In this document: in pieces, positions 12,672-22,725 of the stretch
How the letters are laid out: every line of letters starts with the position of its first letter
Numbering within the stretch: position 1 is the stretch's first letter
Assembly: GCA_963932465.1 (NCBI GenBank)
Contig: OZ010793.1
Span: 368,928,459 to 368,992,458 of the forward strand
Length of the DNA stretch: 64,000 nucleotides
Direction of reading: 5' to 3'
Source of the DNA: Maratus speciosus
Lineage: Eukaryota; Arthropoda; Arachnida; Araneae; Salticidae
Position numbers and translations under genes: made by a program
The notes under the pieces: model-generated
What the model was told of the DNA's origin: nothing
What the model saw: the letters and a program-made list of their open reading frames with translations, nothing else
The model's database searches: none

Positions 12672-15420
12672 CAGCGGTTCCCAACCTTTTTAGTTGTGTG
12701 GACCATTAGTTTTGTAAAAATAACTTTGAGGACCACTAACTACTTAATATACAAGTTAAAATATGACAAATAGACACCTATATAGCTATAGTATATACAC
12801 ATGACGAATATATATATATATATATTATGTCAGTAACTAGTAAAAGATGCTGTACATGAAGAAAAAAATATTTTTTATAAAGAAAATAACTTTATTTATT
12901 GTATTCACTTAGCTATCACAATTATATAAAAACTAAAAAAAAATGATAAAAAAAAACTTTAATGGGATTTTTGACACTATTTGTCCTCAACGAGAGTGTC
13001 AATATCTGGATTGAAACTGGATAGTTTTAGTCTCAAATCATTTTCGGCATTCATTTTATTTCTATATTTATTTTTCATAAAAACTAAAGTTGAAAAGGCT
13101 CGTTCACATAGATAGGTTATAGAAAAGATCATCAAGTGTCTCAGTGCAATTTTGGCAATAGCTGGATAGTCTTGCCGAACTTTATCCAAAATGAGACAAG
13201 TGGTGTTGTCTTAAAAATCGATTTAAAATCTGGTCACATGATAGTTTAATTAACGAGTCTTCTTCATTTGAAGATAATTTTAAATTTTTTAAGTAATTTT
13301 CTTCAAAGGGGTTTCTGATCCATTGTATTTCATCTTCAATTTTAGGGAAGAAGTTCCAAAAAAATATGAAAAGGCTTAATTACTGCTTCAGTTAGTGTTG
13401 GTAGATTTCTCATTCATATGAAGGATTAATAAAAGTATAAGACAAGTAACTAAAATTTATTAATAATTTTAAAAAGGTACTATTTGAAAAATTTACTAAT
13501 TTTAAAAAAAGTTAATGTTTTAGGAAAATAAATGTTTTTAATTACGCTTAATAAAAATAATAGAATAAAATTAAGAAAAATAAATAACTTTAAATTACCT
13601 GAGGTTAGAGGCCAAAGATTCGAGGTGTTCTTTTATAGTTGTAGCTGTTGTTTTATCAATTTTGACTTCGTTGATTTCAAGAAAATCATGTAGGATTGGA
13701 AATGCGTCGAAGGAATCTTGCTCCACTTTTTGAGCTCATCGTTGAAGTTTCTTTATCATTGCTTCTATTTTGTCTTGCACAAAAAACTTATGAGCGTCCT
13801 TGCTCTGCAGAGTTAAGTTAAGAACATTGAGAGAACCAAAAATATCCGCCAAATATGCCAACCGTTTCAACCACTTTTCATTGGTCATATAGTCTAAGTA
13901 GGAATTTGCAAGTTTTCCATCATAATCTACCTCCCTCAAGAAAACCGTGAGTTCATCACGGAGTTCGAACAATCTTGTCAACACTTTGCCTCTCGACAGC
14001 CACCGAACTTCGCAGTGAAGTAGAAGCTGTTTGTGTTCACTGCCCATTTCATCACACAAAACACCAAACAGTCTGGAGTTTTTAGGTCTTGCTTTGATAA
14101 AGTTAACTATTTTTACTGCAGCGTGAAGAGTTTTTCTTACACTCTCGTCCAAACCTTTAACTGCAAGAGCTTCTCTATGTATGCTACAATGTGTCCATTG
14201 AACCAAGGGAGCGACTGATTTAACTTTGGCGAATAAACCAATATGAATTCCAGACATAGCACGTTCCCCATCCGTTGTCAAACCTAACACTTAGTCCAAT
14301 CTATTTCATTTTCTTTTATAAAATTGTCAATAGATTTGAAAATCTCTTTGCCAGTTGTTTTTGTCGGCAAAGATCGACAAAACAACATTTCTTCTTCAAT
14401 ATTGCCCTTCAACTCAGAACGACTAAAAGCTAATAAATTAGCTTGACCAGCAACGTCTGTACTCTCATCAAGTTGCAGCGAAAAATATTCACTTTGTTTC
14501 AAAAAAGTAATGACAGCTTTTTTCACATTTTCCGACATTTCATCAATTCTTCTTTTAACGGTTGTATTTGATAAAGGAATTTCGTTTATTTTTTTTTGTA
14601 CATTTTTCATCAAACAAAGCATTACTTATTATTTTTGCTGCGGGTATAATAAGTTCCTCTCCCACGGTGTGAGCTGAACCCTTCTTTGCGATTAACAAAG
14701 AAAGCTCATAAGAAACTCCGGTGCTTAGTTTGTTCTGTTTTGAAGATTTTTCCATGGTAGATTTAGACATACAAAAATTTCTTTTCTTGATTTCAAAGAA
14801 ATCCGAAGACTTTCCTACACATTCAGGATGTTTAGTTGATGGATGTCTTTCAAGTTTTGAAAATTTCATACATTCGTTGGATAGCATTTCGAAACAAATC
14901 ACACCCTGAGGCATAGGCTCTTCCTCAGAACCAGAAAACACAAACCCACATTTTAAAAAATCAGGGTTATATTTACGAAAATATATTTTAGTTTTCCTTG
15001 TTATTTTTTTGCATCTTAGACTGGATTTTGCCTTCATTTCAAACTCACTATTTGTAGAAACAGATGTAGAAGTGCCTTCATCACTTGCCAACTTCGTCTT
15101 ACGACAAGATCCCGTCCGAAACCAAGCATCCATATTGACGTGAAGTAATATTAGCTCACAGTACACATAAGGATATGATACATCAACAAAAAACTACAGC
15201 CACTGACAAAGGAGTCAATAATAAAAGTGCGGACGTGGTGGGGAGAAGGGTGAAGAATGTCGGAGGGAGGAGAGCGTTGACCTTGATGACTGACGAATGT
15301 AAGCCCAGCGATCAACAGACAGCGCTTCTGTAGTGAATTGTCTCGAAAAACCGGTATTAGACCCCAAGATTCTACGGCGCAGTACCACGGTGCTCGCGGC
15401 CCACGGGTTGGAAACCGTTG
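12672..15420 (-). mobile_element. hAT DNA transposon, decayed, 8-bp TSD
   Basis: The left end reads CAGCGGTTCCCAACC and the right end, reversed, reads CAACGGTTTCCAACC: 13 of 15 matching, the classic CAG-GGTTCCCAACC style of hAT terminal repeats. The flanks are atcccgta (12664-12671) and atccagta (15421-15428), an 8-bp duplication with one mismatch. A minus-strand transposase relic fills most of the 2749 bp. The transposase is frameshifted, so the copy cannot move by itself, but its near-complete ends and TSD suggest a relatively recent insertion. Confidence 0.93.
12977..15133 (-). pseudogene. hAT transposase relic (BED-type / hATC dimerisation)
   Basis: The family is the BED-finger hAT transposases that also gave rise to ZBED5/SCAND3-type host proteins; the enzyme would cut and paste the surrounding element. 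Read from 15133 leftward: an N-terminal BED-like segment with KYNPDFLKCGFVFSG, then MPQGVICFEML and KLERHPSTKHPE, where the usual first zinc cysteine (PQC) is Gly. A second frame (14622-14284) has LQLDESTDVAGQANLLAF, a third (14290-13736) has LTTDGERAMSG and EVRWLSRGKVL, both typical of the hAT catalytic core. The C-terminus at 13189-12977 has the hATC signature LCERAFSTLVFMKNKYRN. Frames change near 14.60 kb, near 14.29 kb and again around 13.2-13.4 kb. The AT-rich segment about 13.40-13.61 kb may be an intron (CAG|gtaatt donor) or decay. Clearly a pseudogene. Start chosen at the MDAWF methionine. Confidence 0.9.
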
Positions 15421-16689
15421 ATCCAGTAGATTGAGCTAGTTGCTAAGCGACGCGTATCTTACATGTCTTCTTCCACCCACAACAACGTCAGCAGCGAAGA
15501 AGCAATCAAACAAAGGTTCTTCAAATTTTCCCTCGGGTAATTTTTTTTTCCATCTATGTATAATCGTTTTTGATTTGTTTATAAATTAAAGTTTCGCTTT
15601 GGTGAATAGCAATCTAAAATACCGTTGTTCTGAGCTTATTTTCTACCTACTTTTTTTAATTTTATTTTTTATATTTTAGCAGAATATTTTGATACGAAGG
15701 ATGATCAAAAACCAAAATGGCGATATGGGGAAAGTTGGCCCATTTAATCCGGAGCATGTTGGCCCAACTCTTTTAATACCTTCTTCAGTCCCTGATTCAC
15801 AAGATTTTGATACAGGAAATAAAAATGAAACTTTAGTCCAATCAATATGTTTTTTGGATCGCTGAATCCGAATTTGTAACTTCCCACCAAAATTTCCCCC
15901 GGCAACCCCCCCCCCAAATTTTGGTAAAAAGCCCCCCAAAAAAGGTTTTTATTAAAAAAATTCAGATTCAGCGACCCAAAAAACTTAACCCATTTGTCCC
16001 TGGAGTCCTAATTTCGGGACGCTTTCTTAAAAAAATTCCCATTACAAATTGAATTATGATATCCTTTCAAAACTTAGTAAAATATATCCTTAGTATTTGT
16101 TTTCAATATTTATCCATAAATGGCAGTGCATTTTTAAGAATAAAAAGGTGAAATAAATGTTTGTTGTAGCGCAAAGTTGGATTTTCTTGAAATAAAATGG
16201 CGCGTAAGAAAAGGTAAGATATTTCTTTTATTTTTTTATCAATCATTTTATAAGTGGTATTATTTATAAGATGGAAACATTATTTTAGAATACGTATTTT
16301 TGCATTTTTGCATTTTTTTCAGATTTCTGTTTTTTTTTGCTCGAATTTGAACCTTTATATATCGTCCCAATTTTGGGACGCTAGGCACGAATGGGTAGGG
16401 GTTTTCTCTTTTACTGTCTATGCATTAAATGTATGTTTTATGCTATTTATTTTGTTACAAAATGGTTACATACGACCCGGATTATTATTTGGCTATAAAA
16501 TTATTATTCGGATTATTATTTGGCAATTCTTTGTTATTACTATAGGGGGAACAGCGGCTGGGCTCTGTTCAAGAACAAGACACCCACCCCTTCCTACCCT
16601 TAGCTATTGGCTTAGTAAAAATTTATATCGTACCGTTATGTTTTGTACTTAGTTTAGTATTTGAAATCCTGAGGTTACTAAAATGTATA

Positions 16690-17147
16690 CAGCAGAACCT
16701 CGATTATCCGACATAATTGGGTCCGAGCCGGCAGCGGATAATCAAATTTCCAGATAATGGAGAATTTATCAATAATCATCTAGTTTAATATGCAACATCG
16801 TCATCGAACTACTATTAGGACTATTTAAACTGCTTAATAAACATCTAAATTTAAATTATACATGAAAATAATTTTATTTGTTTAGAACAGGGACGTGTAC
16901 ACGGGGGGGGGGGGGGGGGAATCTTCACGGGATCGGATCTTGCGGGATCTCAAGCTAATTTCAATGGAGTTCGAAGAAAGGGGAACCAAAATGCTTATAT
17001 CTACTCGTGGTTTGGAAGGGAACACTTGCATACAGAAGGAATGTAAAAGTAAAAAAAAAAAAAAAAAGTTGGAAAAAATTCAGGCTATCGACATCGGTTT
17101 ACAGAGAGTTCCGGTTACACGAGGGTCGGATAATTGAAGTTCTACTG
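16690..17147. mobile_element. pogo/Tigger-like MITE with TA duplication
   Basis: The left end is TA then CAGCAGAACCTCGATTATCC; the right end is GGATAATTGAAGTTCTACTG then TA. CAGTAGAACCTCGATTATCCG-type ends are typical of the pogo/Tigger group of Tc1/mariner elements. Length 458 bp; the interior has a G18-like run at 16902-16919 and an A-run at 17050-17065. The plus-strand frame at 16895-17137 lies inside it and has no transposase motif. Non-autonomous. Confidence 0.9.
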
Positions 17148-17149
17148 TA

Positions 17150-17547
17150 CCATATATATTCGTGAGTAAAACGAAGAATTTTGGACAAATTTCTGCAAGT
17201 AAATTGGGGGTAAACTTATACGCGAGTCAATTACATAAGCCAAAAACAAACAAACAACAAAAAATAAAAACCTTCGAATACTGCAAAAGTCTGATTTTTT
17301 ATGTATATAAATAATAAAATAATATATAAAATATACAAATAATAATAATTTATTATTAAAAAAATTTCAATAATTTGTTTTTGTTTACTTACTAATTTTT
17401 CGCATTAGTAAGTGATCTTATAGTCTAAATCTCTTAGTATCTTTAGTTTGATTTTGTGCGAAATTGAAGTAAAAAGTTAGGGGGTCGACATACGCGAGTT
17501 TTTGCATTCAAAAGTTAATGGGTCGGTGTATATGCGAGTATATATGG
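17150..17547. mobile_element. TA-target MITE abutting the pogo MITE
   Basis: Begins CCATATATATTCGTGAGTAA at 17150 and ends gcgagtatatatgg at 17547; the reversed right end reads CCATATATACTCGC. Followed by TA at 17548-17549. Its left TA (17148-17149) is the same dinucleotide that ends the neighbouring pogo MITE, so one element probably inserted in the TA duplicated by the other. Sub-terminal phrases tacgcgagtcaatta and gtcgacatacgcgag also pair loosely. About 398 bp, no coding content. Confidence 0.82.
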
Positions 17548-18303
17548 TATATATACTCTATTAGTAATTATTGATTATTATAAATTTTTACTATGCCACT
17601 GGCTAATGGTGAGGAGGAAGGGGGTCTTGTTCTTGTGCCGACCACCCCCCCCCCCCCTTATAGTAATAATAAAGAAAATTTTATAGCCAAATAATAACCC
17701 GAATGATATATAACCTTTTTGAAACATATTAAATGGTATAAAACATAGATATAATGCTTAGACAGTAACGGAGAAAACCCCTACCCTTTCGTGCCTAGTG
17801 TCCCAAAATTGGGACGTTTAGATTTTTATATGTTAAATAAATATTTTTTCAAACAGAATATTTTTATTATTTTTTACTTTCATTTTACACCATTTACTAT
17901 AATTAAGCACAATATTGAGTTAAAAAAAATTCAGGCACTAATGGGTTAAAGTAAATCTTATAGAGAAAGTTCGGAGGAGAGATTGGAGGGCGAATGTAAA
18001 CGTGTGAGTGGTTAAGTGGAATTGCGCAACTTAGTTCACGCAGCACCACGCGCATGTTCTGAGGCAGATCCCCCCTCCCCCTTCACCCTAAGTCATAATG
18101 TCATATATCTAATTTGTTGCAAATTTCGTCTACTTTCTGAATTTCTAGATACTTTTCCCCTAGAACAATAAAAAAAATGATTTTTTTAATAAAAACCTTT
18201 TTTTGGGGGGGGGGGGCATTTTACTAAAATTTGGGGGGGTTGCCGGGGGGGAAATTTTGGTGGGAAGTTAAAAATTCGAATTCAGCGATCCCAAAAACCT
18301 ATA

Positions 18304-18929
18304 GTAAGCCTTTTTCTAGAACTACCATGAATTTTGCTAGGTAGAGCCCCTATACGGTCTCTATTGCCTGGACTAGTAGCAGCATTCACAATTCGAACGC
18401 CAATTGATCTGAAACCTTGCGACTAAATTTGAACAAAATATATCTTATCTCTTGTATACTAAATTAAAATTACATATGATATTTTATGTATTTTCTCATT
18501 TCCACGAGTAATATGAAATCAAATCGATTTAGAGGACCAACTTACCCTGTTCGACGGGGCAGATTAGTCCTGTGACTTGATGTCCTTCTGAGATTTATAT
18601 TGAAACTATTAATTAATATTTTTCAAATTTTCACACGTGATTGTTATGCTTTAAGATGCGCTGAATGTACAACCTAAATTCTTTTTTTAATTTTAATAAA
18701 TTTAAAAAGAAAAAATATTGAAGAAAAAAATGGCCAACAAGCCCCAGTCAGCCCCACTTAAAAATATTTGATATTTAATTTCTGTGTCGGAAATATAGAA
18801 ATTGTATTAACAAAGTGTAATGTGTAAATTATACTGCAAAAAGCGCATTAAGTTAAAATGAAACTTTGTTTTATAACGATACTGATCATGAAATAGATAA
18901 CATGCATGTTTTTGTGGTCTTTTATAGAA
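18304..18929. other. Non-coding stretch, no gene recognised
   Basis: AT-rich with a few phrases shared with 15.69-15.85 kb (see the outer arms entry). Nothing protein-like seen. Confidence 0.4.
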
Positions 18930-19208
18930 AAAACAAAACCTGTGTCGGTACAATCCAGTAAAGATCAGGAGCTACAGTGTCTAAACCTGTTTTCTTGATC
19001 GTGGACACTGAGGTGCTATACAGCGTACGTCCCGATCAGGTGGTCAGCCTAACGCGGGACCATCAGTGTTTAGTTCCTAAGCAAGTTTGGCCTCATTTTA
19101 TAGACCCCGAGGAATGGAAGGATTGGGTGAAACTTGCTGAGCTCGGAGTCGAACTCTGAACCTGTTGTGTGGCAGTCAGACGCGCTGACCTCTACGCAAC
19201 TGAGCTTC
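18930..19208 (-). mobile_element. tRNA-derived SINE with perfect 14-bp TSD
   Basis: Flanked on both sides by ggtcttttatagaa (18916-18929 and 19209-19222), a perfect 14-bp target-site duplication. Read on the minus strand, the 5' end is tRNA-like: an A-box-like gctcagttgcgtagagg and a B-box gttcgactcc, with gcgcgtctgact resembling the anticodon-stem side of an elongator tRNA. The body of about 190 bp follows, then a T-rich 3' tail. The 60-codon plus-strand frame at 18977-19159 lies wholly within the SINE and is not a gene. A young, complete copy by its TSD. Confidence 0.92.
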
Positions 19209-19222
19209 GGTCTTTTATAGAA

Positions 19223-20029
19223 GTTTTCATTATGACTATTAGTACCTTCGATGAAAATATTTTATAATTTAAAATTTTTGTGTTAGCGGTTGATATAAAA
19301 AAATTAAGATTACTTGAAATGGCACAAAAATTTTACCATGAGAATAGAAATGTAATGATAGCAATTAAGATCCGTGTGAAATGTAATTATAATTATGGCA
19401 TCAGCGACTATTAGGTTATTTTTCATTTCCCAAGCGTCATATAAATTTAAAATAGTAATCGTAGGAAACAAAAATTTATTTTGTGCTCTGTATATTTGTT
19501 TACTTATTTTGGATTCATAAATTGAATAGAATATTTTGAAATAGAAGAAAAAGAAATTTAGACCTCCAATACCCGGCAGAAAGGAAGCCTAAATTTATGA
19601 ATCCAAAATATCTAGAAATCTAGAAAGTTTAAGGTAGTATTTAATTTCGACCTTTTGTAATGTAAAGTTGATTTTGTGTCAGTTTGTTTAAATTTCTATG
19701 GATTTCAATATTCAAGGCGAATAAATACAAAATGCAACCCATTAATATTTTTTTTCATTTTAAAATTTTCTGCTAATAATTTCTATTATTAATTCAAGCG
19801 TTACATTGTAGGTAATTAATAATATTAACAATTAAATTTTATTAATTATTAATTCCACTAAACTAAAATGTCTAATACTTTACGACGTAGTTGAAAAGTG
19901 TTTATTGCTTCTAAGTGTTCACTCCCTCTGTCTGCGCTCCGTCTCTGGTAAATATACTTCGATTTCGACGTAACCGATATATGTTATAGAGCTTTGTCAT
20001 GGTATAGTCCCTATTGAAAAGTAAGTGTA
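19223..20029. other. Non-coding stretch with a small foldback
   Basis: No gene recognised. Contains the small inverted repeat at 19505-19610. Confidence 0.45.
19505..19610. repeat. 106-bp inverted repeat
   Basis: TATTTTGGATTCATAAATT (19505-19523) is matched exactly in reverse complement by AATTTATGAATCCAAAATA (19592-19610), with 68 bp between. A minimal MITE-like structure. No target duplication could be fixed. Confidence 0.8.
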
Positions 20030-20353
20030 TATCATTTATAGTTCATTTAAAAGAGCACTCAAAAGAATTTGGATACATTATGGTTTATGGATGAAAATTA
20101 GTTGATTTATTTTTTAATGATATTACGCTACTTCAAGAATTACGACAGAGTGATATACAATGCTGATACTGTATGTTTCCTGGTGGAAATGGTGGGCATT
20201 TATTGTTACAAGAACACACAAAAGAATTTGATTGCATTACGCTCAGTAGATAGTGATTATTTGAAATGAAATTTATATACGCTTTTGAAGTGCACGACGA
20301 CATATTCCACAGGGAAAGTAGGGCACATAACATTTAATGTTCTTTTATACGGA

Positions 20354-20387
<34 letters not shown>

Positions 20388-20960
20388 GAAACGTAATCAT
20401 TTATGGATAATAACTGCAAGGAGTATGCTTCAGTTGGGTTATGCATTTCACAATTAACTAAATTTTTTTATGTTATATGGTGTGTATAAATTCTACAAAA
20501 CATATACAGAGCTACCCAGAACAATTTGTTTCATTCATAATTATGTTATGTGGACGGAATTTATTGAAAATTCGTTTTCAGATGTGTTACTCGTTTTCAA
20601 CTGAACTAAATTTTATTATACTGTGTGGTGGAAGTTGATATAAATTCATGTACCGTATTGCTCAAAAACATATGGATACATTGTTGTGTATTTTAACGAT
20701 GATTGCCATGAAAAGTTTTTAGTTGTGTTTTCCAGCTGAATTAAATTTCTGTTTCAGTATATGGTATTCATAAAACCTGTACATCATATATAGGATTGCA
20801 CAAACGAATTCGGATATATTAGTGCTTATGGCGAGTAGTTGCTAAAAAAAAGTGTTTTCGACTGCGTTATGCGTTTTTAAAATAATTTATTTATCCATCT
20901 CGTTTTATTGTATGAAAATGAAGCTTTGTTACAATAGTCTGATAGTGTTGTGAAGTATTA
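20030..20960 (+). repeat. Degenerate ~150-bp tandem repeat cluster 1
   Basis: The phrase caaaagaatttggatacatt recurs in decayed form near 20062, 20222, 20521, 20667 and 20804, spaced about 140-160 bp (one gap is double). Each is followed by a gttttcag-like phrase and then ctgaactaaattt and a gtgtgtataaatt-like phrase. The same unit appears near 47.99-48.50 kb. An old satellite or a tandem-unit element. The 31-A run at 20355-20385 sits within. Confidence 0.65.
20355..20385. repeat. Poly(A), 31 bp
   Basis: Uninterrupted run of A inside the degenerate repeat cluster. Could mark a retroelement tail on the plus strand, but no element body was recognised to its left. Confidence 0.9.
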
Positions 20961-21249
20961 TTTCGATATCATTATCTATGCGTGAAGCATGATTTTTCGT
21001 TTTTGTTTATGTTTAGATTGGCCCGTAATATAAGAGGTCTTATACTAATATGCTCGTAATATAAGACCTCACCTTTAAAAATAAGCTCCGCCAACAAAGA
21101 AAAAAAGAGAGGCTCCTTTTAATTTTTTAAATACAGTATGACTTTTATTTTGAAAATTCAAGCAAGCATTCTGAGAATTTCAAACAAATTATATTTAGTA
21201 AACTAGCTAAAATACCTGGCGTTGCCCGGGGTTTTAAGCATGTTTGATT

Positions 21250-21810
21250 AGAAAAATCAGTATTAATATTTGGAAATTTTTCCTGAGAGAGAGACATTTG
21301 CCTTGCATACAATATTTCAAATGAAAATCAAATTTCAAATTATTTGCTCAAAAGGCGCAAAGGTCAACCTAGTGAAAAATATTCCATCCCGGGACTCGAA
21401 CCCGGGCCATCAGTATAGCGCACTGACGTTCTACCGACTAAACCACATGGAATGAGTCCCGGCATGGAATCTTTTTCACTAGGTTGGCCTTTGCGCCTTT
21501 TAACCCTTTCAGGGGCAAGGTACTTGTATTCAAAAAATGCTGAAATAATTTAATGACACCAGTATTTACAAGAGAATTTATTTGTAAACAAGTAAAAGCA
21601 TATTTTCGCGTACTTAATAAAGGTGAAATATTCATTATAAAATTCCGGTGAGAATGTGGCAATTATGGATTAACATTATGTGATGCCATGACGGCATCAC
21701 CGCCCTTCAAGGGGTTAAGCAAATAATTTGAAATTTGACTTTCATTTGAAATATTGTATGCAAGGCGAATGTCTCTCTCTCTGGAAAAAATTCCAAATAT
21801 TAATATAGAT
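21250..21810. mobile_element. Head-to-head pair of tRNA-like SINE copies
   Basis: The left copy is on the minus strand (about 21277-21451). Its tRNA-like head, read on minus, has tggtttagtcggtagaacg (A box) and gggttcgagtcccgg (B box), and its tail has gcgcaaaggtcaacctagtg. A plus-strand copy starts inside the B box at about 21452 (gagtcccggcatggaatc) and carries the same tail, then gcaaataatttgaaattt and a tctctctctct stretch, to about 21810. The outer edges (attaatatttggaa / ttccaaatattaat) also mirror, so the whole unit behaves as a foldback. The plus copy is split by the TTAA element 21504-21714. Confidence 0.85.
21504..21714. mobile_element. 211-bp TTAA-target (piggyBac-type) MITE
   Basis: Starts CCCTTTCAGGGGC and ends GCCCTTCAAGGGG, flanked by TTAA at 21500-21503 and 21715-21718. 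The same SINE tail without insertion, with a single TTAA, is seen at about 23297 (gccttttaagcaaat) and 35747 (gccttttaagcaatt). The empty site therefore proves the insertion and the TTAA duplication. Non-coding. Confidence 0.93.
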
Positions 21811-21869
21811 TCATTCGATGCTGGATTTAATTATGAGTCTGTGTTTACCCCATGTCGGTAGCTCACGGA

Positions 21870-21954
21870 AAAATATTCCATCTTGTGCTGCGTTTGTAGC
21901 CTTGTCAACCTGTAATAGTGATAAGTTCCAAGCTGGGTATCGTTCCATGTGGTT
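21870..21954 (+). mobile_element. tRNA-like SINE, 5' part, interrupted by a LINE
   Basis: Contains ttccatcttgtgctgcgtt and gtagccttg, phrases shared with the copies at 35.58 and 59.09 kb, then runs into tcgttccatgtggtt, where the LINE insertion begins. The rest of this SINE continues at 23209. Confidence 0.85.
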
Positions 21955-22276
21955 AGGCAGCCTAAGAGAGACTGCTCAGGGCCGGCTAGGCCTGCCCCTT
22001 AGAGCTTAACGTCTCTCCCGGTATGTTCCCCGACACGTTGAGGCTCGTTAGTGAGTACAGCCCTGTCCGGCCGTATGCAGACGGACAAACACAAAATGCT
22101 CAAGGGGCGACGCTCACCCGCTAAGGGCGTCTATGCACCACCGACCACAGAACCCAGAATTTATTTTAAAAAGAACAAAGTGGGATTACAAAAATTAGAC
22201 GAATGCCTTCCCGCCAGGAAAACGCCTACTCGCGACAGAGGGCGGGAGTATGAGAACATTTAAAGTAAAAATAAAA

Positions 22277-22309
22277 TAAAATAAATAATAATAATAATAA
22301 TAATAAACA
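22277..22309. repeat. (TAA)n microsatellite in LINE 3' region
   Basis: aaataaaataaa then eight or so taa units. It lies within the 3' untranslated region of the minus-strand LINE, so on the sense strand it reads (TTA)n. That is unlike a normal A-rich 3' tail and may hint at two joined 3' segments. Confidence 0.85.
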
Positions 22310-22380
22310 TCACTGATCCTGGCCGCCGGGGTAGGAACCCCTCTCGCGACAAGGGGCGGCAGGAAGGGAAAAGAATGGAA

Positions 22381-22560
22381 TGCGTGGCACAAGTAAGATG
22401 GCACGAGCAAATACTCAAGCGTCCATTGGAGATGTAATGATTTGCGTGGCACAAATAAGATGGCACGAGCAAATACTCAGCGTCCATTGGAGATGTAATG
22501 CTTTGTGTGGCACAAGTAAGATGGCACGAGCAGATACTCAAGCGTCCATTGGAGATGTAT
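22381..22560 (-). repeat. Tandem repeat, three 61-62-bp units, in LINE 3' region
   Basis: The unit tgcgtggcacaagtaagatg ... gcgtccattggagatgtaat starts at 22381, 22443 and 22504. Units differ at only a few bases. The plus-strand frame 22380-22601 and the minus-strand frame 22260-22619 are both products of this repeat and are not genes. Confidence 0.92.
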
Positions 22561-22725
22561 CTCTTGATAGAATGGTCAGAAGCACGAGCAGAGGCTCTTG
22601 AGATCGTAGGAAACCACACATTGATGAGTAAGAGAATTTAATTGGAGCCTACAAAGAGGACTGGATTCTGGTGCTGTTTGAAGATTGATATGGTGACAGT
22701 GAGACTGGATAAGCAGAACCAGGGC

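Larger units (their letters stand above)
15989..17945. mobile_element. TTAA-flanked piggyBac-like element with long inverted arms
   Basis: Flanked by TTAA at 15985-15988 and 17946-17949. The left end is CCCATTTGTCCCTGGAG; the right end, reversed, is CCCATTAGTGCCTGAAT. Sub-terminal arms are also inverted: cgtcccaattttgggacgct then gggtaggggttttctc (16361-16412) is mirrored near 17780-17820, and the aagaacaagac/gtcttgttctt parts near 16.57 and 17.63 kb pair too. TTAA plus CCC ends is the hallmark of the piggyBac superfamily. No transposase frame is seen. Two TA-target elements are inserted in its centre. Confidence 0.8.
15846..18303. repeat. Outer inverted arms of a nested element stack
   Basis: 15846-15962 (ggatcgctgaatccgaatt, cttcccaccaaaatttcccc, a C-rich run, ggtttttattaaaaaaa) is mirrored by 18178-18303 read backwards. 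The mirrored parts include the long G-run next to ccttttttt and the ttcagcgatccc end. Between the arms lies the TTAA-bounded element 15989-17945 and about 230 bp of other sequence. The upstream 15690-15845 and downstream 18520-18570 regions share short phrases (gttggccc / ggaccaactt), so the outer element may be longer. Outer ends and TSD are not settled. Confidence 0.7.

Noticed and set aside
14033..14909. Plus-strand frames over the hAT element
   Set aside because: Antisense shadows of the transposase relic.
18977..19159. 60-codon frame resembling predicted spider proteins
   Set aside because: Completely inside a SINE with a clear TSD and antisense to its promoter.
21360..21451. Candidate tRNA gene on the minus strand
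   Set aside because: The sequence recurs at least five times with the same non-tRNA tail, the loop lacks the usual T33, and the acceptor stem is poor; better explained as a tRNA-derived repeat.
22260..22619. 119-codon and 85-codon minus-strand frames over the 62-bp repeats
   Set aside because: They lie in the LINE 3' region; residue repeats follow the 61-62-bp DNA units and change frame between units.
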